From Hyphomicrobiales bacterium (lineage in GTDB: Bacteria; Pseudomonadota; Alphaproteobacteria; Parvibaculales; Parvibaculaceae): DNA of 7,021 nucleotides. Below are positions 1-6,265 of this stretch, piece by piece (position 1 is the stretch's first letter; every line of letters begins with the position of its first letter). The stretch lies in the NCBI GenBank assembly GCA_015655095.1, contig JAATFR010000403.1, positions 1 through 7,021 of the forward strand, given 5' to 3'. The notes beneath the pieces were generated by a model. That model did no database searches. It worked only from the letters and a program-made list of their open reading frames with translations, and was not told the DNA's origin. Made by a program: the position numbers and the translations under genes.

Positions 1-826
1 GACCTATTTCCGCATCAATGAAAAGCAGACGGGCCAGTTCGAGCGCACGCTGATCATTGCGGAAAAGGGCGCCTATGTCAGCTATCTGGAAGGCTGCACG
101 GCGCCCCAGCGCGATGAAAACCAGCTTCACGCCGCCGTGGTGGAACTGGTGGCTCTGGATGATGCGGAAATCAAATATTCCACTGTCCAGAACTGGTACC
201 CGGGCGACGAGAACGGTCGCGGCGGCATCTATAATTTCGTCACCAAGCGGGGCGACTGCCGGGGCCGGAACTCGAAGATTTCATGGACGCAGGTGGAAAC
301 CGGCTCCGCGGTGACCTGGAAATATCCAAGCTGCATCTTACGCGGCGATGGTTCCAGCGGCGAGTTCTATTCGATCGCGATTTCCAACAATGCCCAGCAG
401 GTCGATTCAGGTACCAAGATGATCCATCTGGGTTCGAACACGACCAGCCGGATCATTTCCAAGGGCATCGCAGCGGGGCGCTCGTCCAACACCTACCGAG
501 GCCTCGTCAGCGTACACCGCAAGGCCGAGAATGTGCGCAACTTCACCCAGTGCGACAGTTTACTCATTGGCGATAAATGTTCCGCGCATACGGTGCCCTA
601 TATCGAGTCAAGAAACCCGACCGCGATTCTGGAACATGAGGCGACGACCTCGAAATTGTCGGATGACCAGTTGTTTTATTGCCGTCAGCGCGGTCTTGGC
701 ACCGAGGAGGCCGTGGCGCTGCTCGTCAACGGTTTCTGCCGGGACGTGCTGCAAAAGCTGCCGATGGAGTTTGCGGTCGAGGCCCAGAAGCTGGTTGGCA
801 TCAGCCTTGAGGGCAGCGTTGGCTGA
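1..826 (+). CDS. sufB: SufB, Fe-S cluster scaffold subunit (C-terminal part, 5' end outside window)
   Basis: This is the scaffold protein of the SufBC2D complex, on which Fe-S clusters are assembled in the cytoplasm. The frame is open from base 2 and gives 274 residues before the TGA at 824-826; SufB is usually about 490 residues, so roughly the first 215 lie outside the window. Family landmarks are EGCTAP, VQNWYPGDE, ISWTQVETGSA, TWKYPSCILRGD, GTKMIHLGSNT and NFTQCDSLLIG. By recalled alignment with E. coli SufB, the Cys codon at 95-97 matches Cys254, the Cys at 551-553 matches Cys405 (cluster-building Cys at the SufB-SufD interface), and the His/Glu at 635-640 match His433/Glu434. All of these are present, so the protein looks functional. 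An ATG at 137 is internal, because the conserved sequence continues upstream of it in the same frame. A 50-nt gap leads to sufC. Confidence 0.98.
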   Translation, partial: TYFRINEKQTGQFERTLIIAEKGAYVSYLEGCTAPQRDENQLHAAVVELVALDDAEIKYSTVQNWYPGDENGRGGIYNFVTKRGDCRGRNSKISWTQVETGSAVTWKYPSCILRGDGSSGEFYSIAISNNAQQVDSGTKMIHLGSNTTSRIISKGIAAGRSSNTYRGLVSVHRKAENVRNFTQCDSLLIGDKCSAHTVPYIESRNPTAILEHEATTSKLSDDQLFYCRQRGLGTEEAVALLVNGFCRDVLQKLPMEFAVEAQKLVGISLEGSVG

Positions 827-862
827 GCAGTCTGGCCTGATTGCCGGAATGGAATTTGAAGA

Positions 863-868
863 GAGAAG
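863..868 (+). promoter_or_regulatory. Ribosome binding site supporting the sufC ATG at 877
   Basis: A purine-rich GAGAAG lies 8 nt before the ATG at 877. This favours 877 over the in-frame TTG at 841, which would add 12 residues not typical of SufC. The gap between sufB and sufC (827-876) shows nothing else. Confidence 0.5.
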
Positions 869-876
869 TTGAAGAA

Positions 877-1626
877 ATGCTTGAGATCAAGAACCTGCAC
901 GTGACTGTCGATGGCAAGGAAATCCTCAAAGGGATCGACCTTTCGATCGGCGCTGGCGAAGTGCATGCGATCATGGGGCCAAACGGCTCGGGCAAATCGA
1001 CGCTTTCCTATGTGCTGGCGGGCCGCGATGGCTATGAGGTGACGCAGGGCTCCATCCTGTTCAAGGGTGAGGACCTGACGGCGAAGAATGTCGAGGAGCG
1101 CGCCGCGGCGGGTATTTTCCTTGCGCTTCAATATCCCATCGAGGTGCCGGGCGTGACCACCATGACCTTTCTCAAGACCGCCGTGAATGCCATCCGCGTC
1201 GCGCGCGGCGAGGGGGAGCTTGACGCCGTGCGCTTCCTGAAGCTGGTGCGCGAGAAGGCAAAGCCCCTCAACGTGACCGACGAGATGCTGAAACGCGCGC
1301 TCAATGTCGGCTTTTCCGGCGGTGAAAAAAAACGCGCTGAAATTCTCCAGATGGCGCTGCTCGATCCTTCGCTCTGCGTGCTGGACGAAACGGATTCAGG
1401 GCTCGACATTGACGCGCTGAAAGTGGTGTCGGACGGGGTGAACATGCTGCGCTCGCCCGAGCGCTCCATGATCGTCATCACCCATTATCAGCGTCTGCTC
1501 GACCATATTGTGCCGGACCGCGTGCATGTGCTTTCGGGCGGACGGATCGTTAAATCCGGGGATAAGGAACTGGCGCTTGAACTGGAAAAATCCGGCTATG
1601 CCGATTACGCAGCGGATGCGGCATGA
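877..1626 (+). CDS. sufC: SufC, ABC-type ATPase of the SUF complex
   Basis: SufC is the cytoplasmic ATPase that drives conformational change in SufBC2D during cluster assembly; it is an ABC-fold ATPase and not a transporter. From the ATG at 877 it has 249 residues, the usual length, and begins MLEIKNLHV as expected. Visible motifs are Walker A GPNGSGKST (34-42, Lys40), the Q-loop Gln in LALQYP (Gln85), the ABC signature FSGGEKKR (146-153), Walker B ending in LCVLDE (catalytic Glu171), the D-loop SGLD (174-177) and the switch His in ITHYQ (His203). Lys40, Glu171 and His203 have the same numbers as the functional residues I recall for E. coli SufC. The stop overlaps the sufD ATG as ATGA, which suggests translational coupling. 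A run of eight A lies inside the signature motif. Confidence 0.98.
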   Translation: MLEIKNLHVTVDGKEILKGIDLSIGAGEVHAIMGPNGSGKSTLSYVLAGRDGYEVTQGSILFKGEDLTAKNVEERAAAGIFLALQYPIEVPGVTTMTFLKTAVNAIRVARGEGELDAVRFLKLVREKAKPLNVTDEMLKRALNVGFSGGEKKRAEILQMALLDPSLCVLDETDSGLDIDALKVVSDGVNMLRSPERSMIVITHYQRLLDHIVPDRVHVLSGGRIVKSGDKELALELEKSGYADYAADAA

Positions 1627-2939
1627 CCATGGCAGCCAGAAATATGAAAACCGGCATCGCCGAAAGACGCCTGATCGAAGAGGCGGGAGCCCCCGGTTTT
1701 GCCCATGCCGGCTGGTTCGACAAGGCGCGCCTTGCGGCGCTCGATTCATTTGAGGCTGCAGGTCTTCCCCATCGCCGTCTGGAAGACTGGCGCTATACGG
1801 ATCTGCGTCAGATTCTCGAAAAGCGTCTGGCCAGAGTGGAGGAAAATTCTGGTCGTTCCGATGCGCCTGCCGGACTGCTTGATGCGGTGGATGCCTATGT
1901 GGCGCTGATCGGCGCTGATGGCGTGGAGGGCGATTTCTCCGCCCTTCCCGAAGGGGCCGAGATCATGCGGCTCGGGGATGTGCTGGATGAAGGTTGGGTG
2001 CGCGACGCAATGGACGCCTCGGTCTTCGGCAACACGGACGCTCCGCAGGCCGCTGCCATCATTGACCTCAACACGGCGCTACTGGGCGGCGGTGTCGCTA
2101 TTCATATCGCGCATGGCGTGGTGCTGGAAAAGCCGATCCATCTTGCTTTTTCAGGCAACGGCACGCGCCATCTGCGCAGCGTGATTGTGCTGGAGGAGGG
2201 CGCCTCGGCCTGCATCATTGAGAGCCATCAGGCTGGCGCGAACGCCTTCAGCGATTTAGTCAGCGACATCCGGCTGACCCGCAACGCCTCGCTCACGCGC
2301 ATCCGGATTCAGAATGACGACAGGTCCGCGATCCATCTGGCAAGCGACCGGATCGTGCTTGGCGAAGGAGCGGTGCTGGACGGTTTCCTGATGACGCTGG
2401 GCGCCGCCGTGTCGCGCAACCAGAGCTTTGTCCGCTTTACAGGCGAGGGCGCGCGCGCCACCGTCAATGGCGTCTATGCACTGCGCGGTTCGCAGCATGG
2501 CGACCATTTCTGCCTGACGGATCATGCGGTGCCCGGCTGTGAGAGCGTGACGCTCTACAAGGGCGTGCTGGATGAGGCTGCCACCGGCATCTTTCAGGGC
2601 CGGGTGCTGGTGCGCCCGGACGCCCAGAAAACGGATGGTCGGCAGGCGAACCATGCGTTGCTGTTGTCGCGCGAGGCGACCATGAACGCCAAGCCCGAGC
2701 TTGAGATCTATGCGGATGATGTGCAGTGCGCCCATGGCAGCACGGTGGGCGAACTCGACCGAGATGCCGTTTTCTATCTGCGCTCGCGCGGGCTCGATGA
2801 GGCAAGCGCGCGTCAGTTATTGATTTCCGCCTTCCTCGATGAGGTTTTCGAGGCGGTAACCCATGAAGGTGTGCGCGATATTCTGCGCGTTATCGCTTCT
2901 GAGTGGTTTATACAGGAAAGGGGCCGGCATCATGAGTGA
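1623..2939 (+). CDS. sufD: SufD, Fe-S cluster assembly scaffold partner
   Basis: SufD is a SufB paralogue that pairs with SufB to form the beta-helix scaffold of SufBC2D; it is also linked to iron entry. It has 438 residues from 1623, close to the usual 420-440. The N-terminal helical part carries the SufD signature LPHRRLEDWRYTDLR (about residues 47-61). The C-terminal half carries CAHGSTVGELD and FYLRSRGLDEASARQLL. His371 in CAHG aligns, by recalled sequence, with E. coli SufD His360 at the SufB-SufD cluster-building site. The start overlaps the sufC stop (ATGA). A second ATG at 1629 is an equally plausible start and removes only two residues. There is no clear ribosome binding site, so initiation probably depends on coupling to sufC. 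The 3' end overlaps sufS by 8 nt. Confidence 0.97.
   Translation: MTMAARNMKTGIAERRLIEEAGAPGFAHAGWFDKARLAALDSFEAAGLPHRRLEDWRYTDLRQILEKRLARVEENSGRSDAPAGLLDAVDAYVALIGADGVEGDFSALPEGAEIMRLGDVLDEGWVRDAMDASVFGNTDAPQAAAIIDLNTALLGGGVAIHIAHGVVLEKPIHLAFSGNGTRHLRSVIVLEEGASACIIESHQAGANAFSDLVSDIRLTRNASLTRIRIQNDDRSAIHLASDRIVLGEGAVLDGFLMTLGAAVSRNQSFVRFTGEGARATVNGVYALRGSQHGDHFCLTDHAVPGCESVTLYKGVLDEAATGIFQGRVLVRPDAQKTDGRQANHALLLSREATMNAKPELEIYADDVQCAHGSTVGELDRDAVFYLRSRGLDEASARQLLISAFLDEVFEAVTHEGVRDILRVIASEWFIQERGRHHE
2914..2923 (+). promoter_or_regulatory. Ribosome binding site for sufS inside the end of sufD
   Basis: AGGAAAGGGG lies 8 nt before the ATG at 2932. It fixes the sufS start there instead of at the in-frame ATG at 2863, which would add 23 unlikely residues and extend the overlap with sufD to 77 nt. 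Confidence 0.7.
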
Positions 2940-4185
2940 ACTGCCGCTCAATATGGCATCCAGAGCCGCCTATGATGTGGCGCGCATCCGGGCTGATTTC
3001 CCGATCCTCGCGCGCACTGTCTATGGCAAACCGCTGACTTATCTCGACAATGGCGCGTCGGCCCAGAAGCCGCGACAGGTGATCGAGGCGATGACCCATG
3101 TCATGGAAATGGAATATGCAAATGTCCACCGTGGCCTGCATTATCTTTCCAATGCGGCGACCCAGGCTTTTGAGGATGCGCGCGAGAAGGTGCGTGGTTT
3201 CCTCAATGCGGGCTCCACGGATGAGATCATTTTCACCAGCGGCTCGACCGACGCGATCAATCTTGTGGCGTCGAGCTATGCCAGCCCGCGCATAGAGGCG
3301 GGCGACGAGATCGTGCTGACGGTGATGGAGCATCATTCCAATATCGTGCCGTGGCATTTCCTGCGCGAGCGTCAGGGCGCGGTGCTGAAATGGGCCCCGA
3401 TCACGGAGGAGGGCGATCTCGATCTGGACGCTTTCGAGGGCCTTCTCGGGCCGAAAACGAAACTCGTCGCGATCACCCACATGTCGAATGTGCTGGGCAC
3501 GGTCACGCCGATGAAGGAGATCATCCGGCTGGCGCATGCGCGCGGCATTCCGGTGCTGATCGACGGCAGCCAGAGCGCGGTGCATCTCGATGTGGATGTG
3601 CGCGATCTCGATTGCGATTTCTTCGCCCTGACCGGGCATAAGGTCTACGGGCCGACTGGCATCGGCGTGCTCTATGCCAAGCAGGAACATCTGGACGCCA
3701 TGCGGCCCTATCGCGGCGGGGGCGAGATGATCAGCGAAGTCACCATGGAGGCGGTCAGCTATGCTTCCGCGCCGCACCGCTTCGAGGCGGGTACGCCCGC
3801 CATCATCGAGGCTATTGGATTGGGGGCCGCGCTTGACTATATGCGATCAGTAGGCCGCCATCGGATCGAGGCGCATGAGCAGGGTCTTCTCGCTTATGCG
3901 ACCGAGAAGCTGACCGAGATCAATGATCTGCGGATCATCGGCACGTCGCGGAGCAAGGGCGCGATTATCTCCTTCACCATGGGGACGGCGCATGCCCACG
4001 ACATCGCGACCATCATTGATCGCGCCGGCGTGGCAGTTCGGGCCGGGCATCATTGCGCCCAGCCGCTGATGGAGCGTTATGGCGTGACGGCGACCTGCCG
4101 GGCGTCGTTCGCGATGTACAATACGCACGAGGAAGTGGACCGGCTTGTCGCCGCCCTTCACGATGCGAAGTCCTTTTTTGGTTGA
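2932..4185 (+). CDS. sufS: SufS, PLP-dependent cysteine desulfurase (group II)
   Basis: SufS converts cysteine to alanine and holds the sulfur as a persulfide, which is passed to the SufBC2D scaffold, usually through SufE or SufU. It has 417 residues, slightly above the family's 405-414, with a short N-terminal extension before the FPILARTVYGKPLTYLDNGA start of the fold. Visible residues are the PLP-binding Lys237 in LTGHKVYG, the persulfide Cys375 in RAGHHCAQPLM, Asp211 and Gln214 in IDGSQSAVH, His134 in MEHHSNIVPW and Arg390 in CRASFAMYNT. Each is offset by exactly 11 from the E. coli SufS residues I recall (226, 364, 200, 203, 123, 379), so the core aligns without gaps over that span. The start codon lies inside the end of sufD. 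SufT follows after 11 nt. No sufE or sufU is visible here. Confidence 0.98.
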   Translation: MSELPLNMASRAAYDVARIRADFPILARTVYGKPLTYLDNGASAQKPRQVIEAMTHVMEMEYANVHRGLHYLSNAATQAFEDAREKVRGFLNAGSTDEIIFTSGSTDAINLVASSYASPRIEAGDEIVLTVMEHHSNIVPWHFLRERQGAVLKWAPITEEGDLDLDAFEGLLGPKTKLVAITHMSNVLGTVTPMKEIIRLAHARGIPVLIDGSQSAVHLDVDVRDLDCDFFALTGHKVYGPTGIGVLYAKQEHLDAMRPYRGGGEMISEVTMEAVSYASAPHRFEAGTPAIIEAIGLGAALDYMRSVGRHRIEAHEQGLLAYATEKLTEINDLRIIGTSRSKGAIISFTMGTAHAHDIATIIDRAGVAVRAGHHCAQPLMERYGVTATCRASFAMYNTHEEVDRLVAALHDAKSFFG

Positions 4186-4188
4186 GGT
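4184..4188 (+). promoter_or_regulatory. Ribosome binding site for sufT overlapping the sufS stop
   Basis: GAGGT shares its first two bases with the sufS TGA and lies 8 nt before the ATG at 4197. It supports 4197 as the start over an in-frame reading that opens at 4053 inside sufS. Confidence 0.65.
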
Positions 4189-4196
4189 CGGCGAGA

Positions 4197-4622
4197 ATGA
4201 ATAATGCGGCGCCAGCGATCGATGAAAAGCGCGACATGCTCGAGGTGAGCAAGGGCGAGGGCCATGTCACGTCCGTGCTTGAAAGCCATGGCGAGTCTGC
4301 CATTCCGCCCGAGGAACTGTCGGCGCTGACCGATGATCTGATTGCCGCGCTCAAAACCGTCTATGATCCGGAAATTCCGGTGGATATTTATGAACTCGGG
4401 CTTATCTACAAGATCGACGTGTCGGATGACCGGGACGTGGCGATTGAGATGACCCTGACTGCGCCTGGTTGCCCGGTTGCAGGCACCATGCCGGGCATGG
4501 TTGAAGATGCCGTGCGTTCGGTACCCGGTGTTGGCGATGTATCGGTCAACATGACCTTCGATCCGCCGTGGGATGCGGGGCGCATGTCGGACGAGGCGCG
4601 CGTTGCGCTCAATATGTTTTAG
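4197..4622 (+). CDS. sufT: SufT-like DUF59 (MIP18-type) Fe-S maturation protein
   Basis: This is a small cytoplasmic protein of the DUF59/MIP18 family, members of which help mature Fe-S proteins and often sit in suf operons. It has 141 residues. The core domain, about residues 43-124, shows DPEIPVDIYELGLIY (57-71), the conserved LTAPGCPVAG with Cys92, SVPGVGDVSVNMTFDPPW (108-125) and a C-terminal tail ending in WDAGRMSDEARVALNMF. About 40 residues before the core are polar and probably disordered. The position between sufS and an A-type carrier is typical of alphaproteobacterial suf operons. The biochemical role of the family is only partly known; assignment to the family is strong. The last two codons and stop are repeated immediately downstream. 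Confidence 0.95.
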   Translation: MNNAAPAIDEKRDMLEVSKGEGHVTSVLESHGESAIPPEELSALTDDLIAALKTVYDPEIPVDIYELGLIYKIDVSDDRDVAIEMTLTAPGCPVAGTMPGMVEDAVRSVPGVGDVSVNMTFDPPWDAGRMSDEARVALNMF

Positions 4623-4631
4623 ATGTTTTAG
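4614..4631 (+). repeat. Perfect 9-bp tandem duplication covering the sufT stop
   Basis: ATGTTTTAG at 4614-4622 is repeated exactly at 4623-4631. The first copy holds the last two sufT codons (Met, Phe) and its TAG stop. The second copy, in the same frame, gives another Met-Phe-stop just before the next gene's ribosome binding site. Confidence 0.95.
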
Positions 4632-4638
4632 GGCCGCT

Positions 4639-4642
4639 GGAG
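4639..4642 (+). promoter_or_regulatory. Ribosome binding site for the A-type carrier
   Basis: GGAG lies 6 nt before the ATG at 4649. It supports that start over an in-frame reading from 4568, which would run through the end of sufT. Confidence 0.65.
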
Positions 4643-4648
4643 CTTAAA

Positions 4649-5029
4649 ATGGCAAGACCGAGACCCAAGGCGATGACACTGACGGACCGGGCCGCCGAGC
4701 GTATCCGCGCGATCATGGAAAAGTCCGAAGGTAAATATATCGGCCTGCGCGTTGGCGTCGAAAAGGGCGGCTGTGCGGGCATGCAATATACGATGGAATA
4801 TGCCGAGGAAGCCCGGAAGCTCGATGAAGTGGTTGAGGATAGGGGCGTGAAGATTCTGATCGATCCCAAGGCCATCCTGTTCCTGCTGGGCACGGAAATG
4901 GATTACGAGACGGACCGTTTCACCTCCGGCTTCAAGTTCAACAACCCGAACGTGACGGATGCCTGCGGCTGCGGCGAGTCGGTCACCATCGCGCCAGCAA
5001 AGGCCGAGTCGCTTCAGCCCGGCGCCTGA
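4649..5029 (+). CDS. sufA: A-type Fe-S carrier protein (SufA/IscA family)
   Basis: A-type carriers bind Fe-S clusters or iron and hand them to target proteins. This one has 126 residues: a basic start (MARPRPKAMTLTDRAAERI), then the HesB/IscA domain. The three invariant cysteines are Cys42 in GGCAGMQY and Cys106 and Cys108 in ACGCGESV. FKFNNPN (95-101) and the preceding TDRFTSGF are also typical of the family. A short tail of about 15 residues follows the CGCG motif; many family members end nearer to it. Location in the suf operon makes the name SufA reasonable, but sequence alone does not separate SufA from IscA or ErpA. The stop overlaps the next gene's ATG by one base (TGATG). Confidence 0.95.
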   Translation: MARPRPKAMTLTDRAAERIRAIMEKSEGKYIGLRVGVEKGGCAGMQYTMEYAEEARKLDEVVEDRGVKILIDPKAILFLLGTEMDYETDRFTSGFKFNNPNVTDACGCGESVTIAPAKAESLQPGA

Positions 5030-5409
5030 TGGCCGTCAGCGCCGAATACAAGAGCTTCATCAGCGAAATGCTGGAAGGGCTTGGGCCAATCCGCATTCGC
5101 AACATGTTCGGCGGCGCGGGCGTCTATCTCGACGATTTGATGTTCGGCCTGATCCTGAGCGAAAACCTGTTCTTCAAGGTCGATGAGCGCAATCGCGCTG
5201 ATTATGTGGATGAGGGGCAGAGGCCCGTCAGCTATGAGATGGCCTCAGGCAAGATCGTCGAAATGTCCTATTACGAAGTGCCCGAGCGGCTTTACGACGA
5301 GCCGGACGAGCTTGTCGTCTGGGCCCGCAAGGCGCTCGACGCCGCCCTGAAGGCAAGGGCGGCAAAGCCTGCCAGATCAGCGAAAAAATCACCCCGGAAA
5401 CCGCGCTGA
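5029..5409 (+). CDS. TfoX N-terminal-domain protein, last gene of the suf operon
   Basis: This 126-residue protein matches the TfoX N-terminal domain: RNMFGGAGVYLDDLMFGLI (24-42), ENLFFKVDE (45-53), then MSYYEVPERLYDEPDELVVWARKALDAA (79-106). The domain is followed by a Lys/Arg/Ala-rich tail of about 20 residues, probably disordered and possibly able to bind nucleic acid. The family is named after the competence regulator TfoX/Sxy, but this single-domain form lacks the C-terminal half of that protein and its role is unknown. Translation is probably coupled to the carrier gene: the start overlaps that gene's TGA and no good ribosome binding site is visible. Co-transcription with suf could mean a link to Fe-S metabolism or could be chance; I cannot tell. 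The stop codon lies in the loop of the terminator hairpin. Confidence 0.9.
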   Translation: MAVSAEYKSFISEMLEGLGPIRIRNMFGGAGVYLDDLMFGLILSENLFFKVDERNRADYVDEGQRPVSYEMASGKIVEMSYYEVPERLYDEPDELVVWARKALDAALKARAAKPARSAKKSPRKPR

Positions 5410-5440
5410 CGATTTCCGGGGATTTCTTTATCTGTTTTTA
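5383..5440. terminator. Probable bidirectional terminator between convergent operons
   Basis: CCCCGGAAA (5392-5400) pairs perfectly with TTTCCGGGG (5413-5421) around a 12-nt loop. Rightward, the stem is followed by ATTTCTTTATCTGTTTTT. Leftward, the complement gives TGATTTTTT after the stem, since 5383-5388 is a run of A. The A-rich and T-rich flanks can extend the stem if a small bulge is allowed. It lies between the plus-strand suf genes and the minus-strand crotonase genes and overlaps the last codons of the TfoX-domain gene. No free-energy calculation was made. Confidence 0.8.
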
Positions 5441-6229
5441 CTTGCCCTGGAACTTCGCCGGGCGCTTTTCGAGGAAGGCTTTCACCCCTTCCTTGAAGTC
5501 GGCGCTGTTGCCCGCCGTGCGCTGGAGCTGGCGCTCAAGGTTCAGTTGCTCTTCATACGTATTGTCGGTCGATTCCCAGTAAAGCCGCCTGATGCCTGCG
5601 AGCGAAACAGTCGGGCCATTGGCGAGGTCAAGGGCAAGCTTCTTCGCTTCGGGGATCAGGTCCGCATCATCATAGACGCGGTTGACGAGGCCCCATGCCA
5701 GCGCGGTTTCGGCAGGAAGCTTCTCGCCGAGCAGCGACAGTTCCATGGCGCGGGCCTTGCCGACAAGGCGCGGCAGCAGCCAGGTCGAGCCGCCATCAGG
5801 CACAAGGCCGATGCGGCGGAAGGCCTGCAGGAAATAGGCGGAGCGGGCGCAGAGAACGAGATCGCCCATCATGGCGAAGCTCATGCCGACGCCTGCGGCA
5901 GGGCCGTTCACAGCGGTGATGACCGGGAGCGGCAGGTTGCGCAGGCGGCGCAGGAACGGATGATAATGGGTTTCCAGCGCCGAGCCCGCATCGGTCCTGC
6001 CACCATTGTTGTCACCGCGGCCCTGAAGGTTGGCGCCGGTGCAAAAGCCGCGACCTTCGCCGGTGATGAGAAGCGCGCGCACGCCGTTGGCCGGGTCTTC
6101 GACCGTATCCATGGCCTTGCCGAGGCCGCCGATCATTTCCGGCGACACGGCGTTCATCACTTCTGGGTGATTCAGTGTGAGAATGGCGACCGGGCCTTCC
6201 AGTTCCAGTCTGGCGCGTTCAAAGTCCAT
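5438..6229 (-). CDS. Crotonase-fold enoyl-CoA hydratase/isomerase, PaaG-like
   Basis: This 263-residue protein has the normal length for the crotonase family, whose members act on acyl-CoA thioesters held in an oxyanion hole. The first oxyanion segment is GRGFCTGANL (59-68), the second is NGPAAGVG (108-115). The two glutamates of classical enoyl-CoA hydratase appear to be replaced by Ser117 and Phe137. An Asp (145) lies in GLVPDGG, as in PaaG-type isomerases, and the end NSADFKEGVKAFLEKRPAKF also resembles PaaG. Isomerization of an unsaturated acyl-CoA is therefore more likely than hydration, but the substrate is unknown and no phenylacetate genes are visible. A good ribosome binding site, GGGAG on the minus strand at 6236-6240, lies 6 nt before the ATG. 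It is the second gene of a minus-strand pair, 36 nt after its paralogue. Confidence 0.92.
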   Translation of the reverse strand: MDFERARLELEGPVAILTLNHPEVMNAVSPEMIGGLGKAMDTVEDPANGVRALLITGEGRGFCTGANLQGRGDNNGGRTDAGSALETHYHPFLRRLRNLPLPVITAVNGPAAGVGMSFAMMGDLVLCARSAYFLQAFRRIGLVPDGGSTWLLPRLVGKARAMELSLLGEKLPAETALAWGLVNRVYDDADLIPEAKKLALDLANGPTVSLAGIRRLYWESTDNTYEEQLNLERQLQRTAGNSADFKEGVKAFLEKRPAKFQGK

Positions 6230-6235
6230 TTTTCT

Positions 6236-6240
6236 CTCCC
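6236..6240 (-). promoter_or_regulatory. Ribosome binding site of the downstream crotonase gene
   Basis: GGGAG on the minus strand lies 6 nt before the ATG at 6229. The rest of the 36-nt gap between the two crotonase genes (6230-6265) is AT-rich; I see no convincing promoter in it. Confidence 0.65.
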
Positions 6241-6265
6241 TTTTGATTTATTGAAAATTCAGTAT

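Noticed and set aside
841..876. TTG start giving SufC 12 extra residues
   Set aside because: SufC proteins normally begin at MLEIKNL, and a ribosome binding site precedes the ATG at 877.
685..1131. Antisense open frame across the sufB-sufC junction
   Set aside because: It overlaps two clear genes, has no recognizable domain, and its composition is explained by the reverse complement of their codons.
2256..2735. Antisense open frame inside sufD
   Set aside because: It is a shadow of the conserved SufD C-terminal half, with no motif of its own.
2863..2931. Upstream ATG extending SufS by 23 residues
   Set aside because: It lies deep inside sufD, while a strong ribosome binding site sits just before 2932. 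The hydrophobic stretch it would add looks like a signal peptide only by chance, and SufS is cytoplasmic.
2908..3777. Long open frame of 289 codons antisense to sufS
   Set aside because: It runs opposite a highly conserved SufS region and its His/Arg-rich translation has no recognizable domain. It is a by-product of codon bias.
6230..6265. AT-rich gap with TGAA-AA-TTCA symmetry between the crotonase genes, considered as an operator or internal promoter
   Set aside because: The symmetry is only four bases per arm and no paired -35/-10 elements stand out. The spacing fits a simple operon gap.
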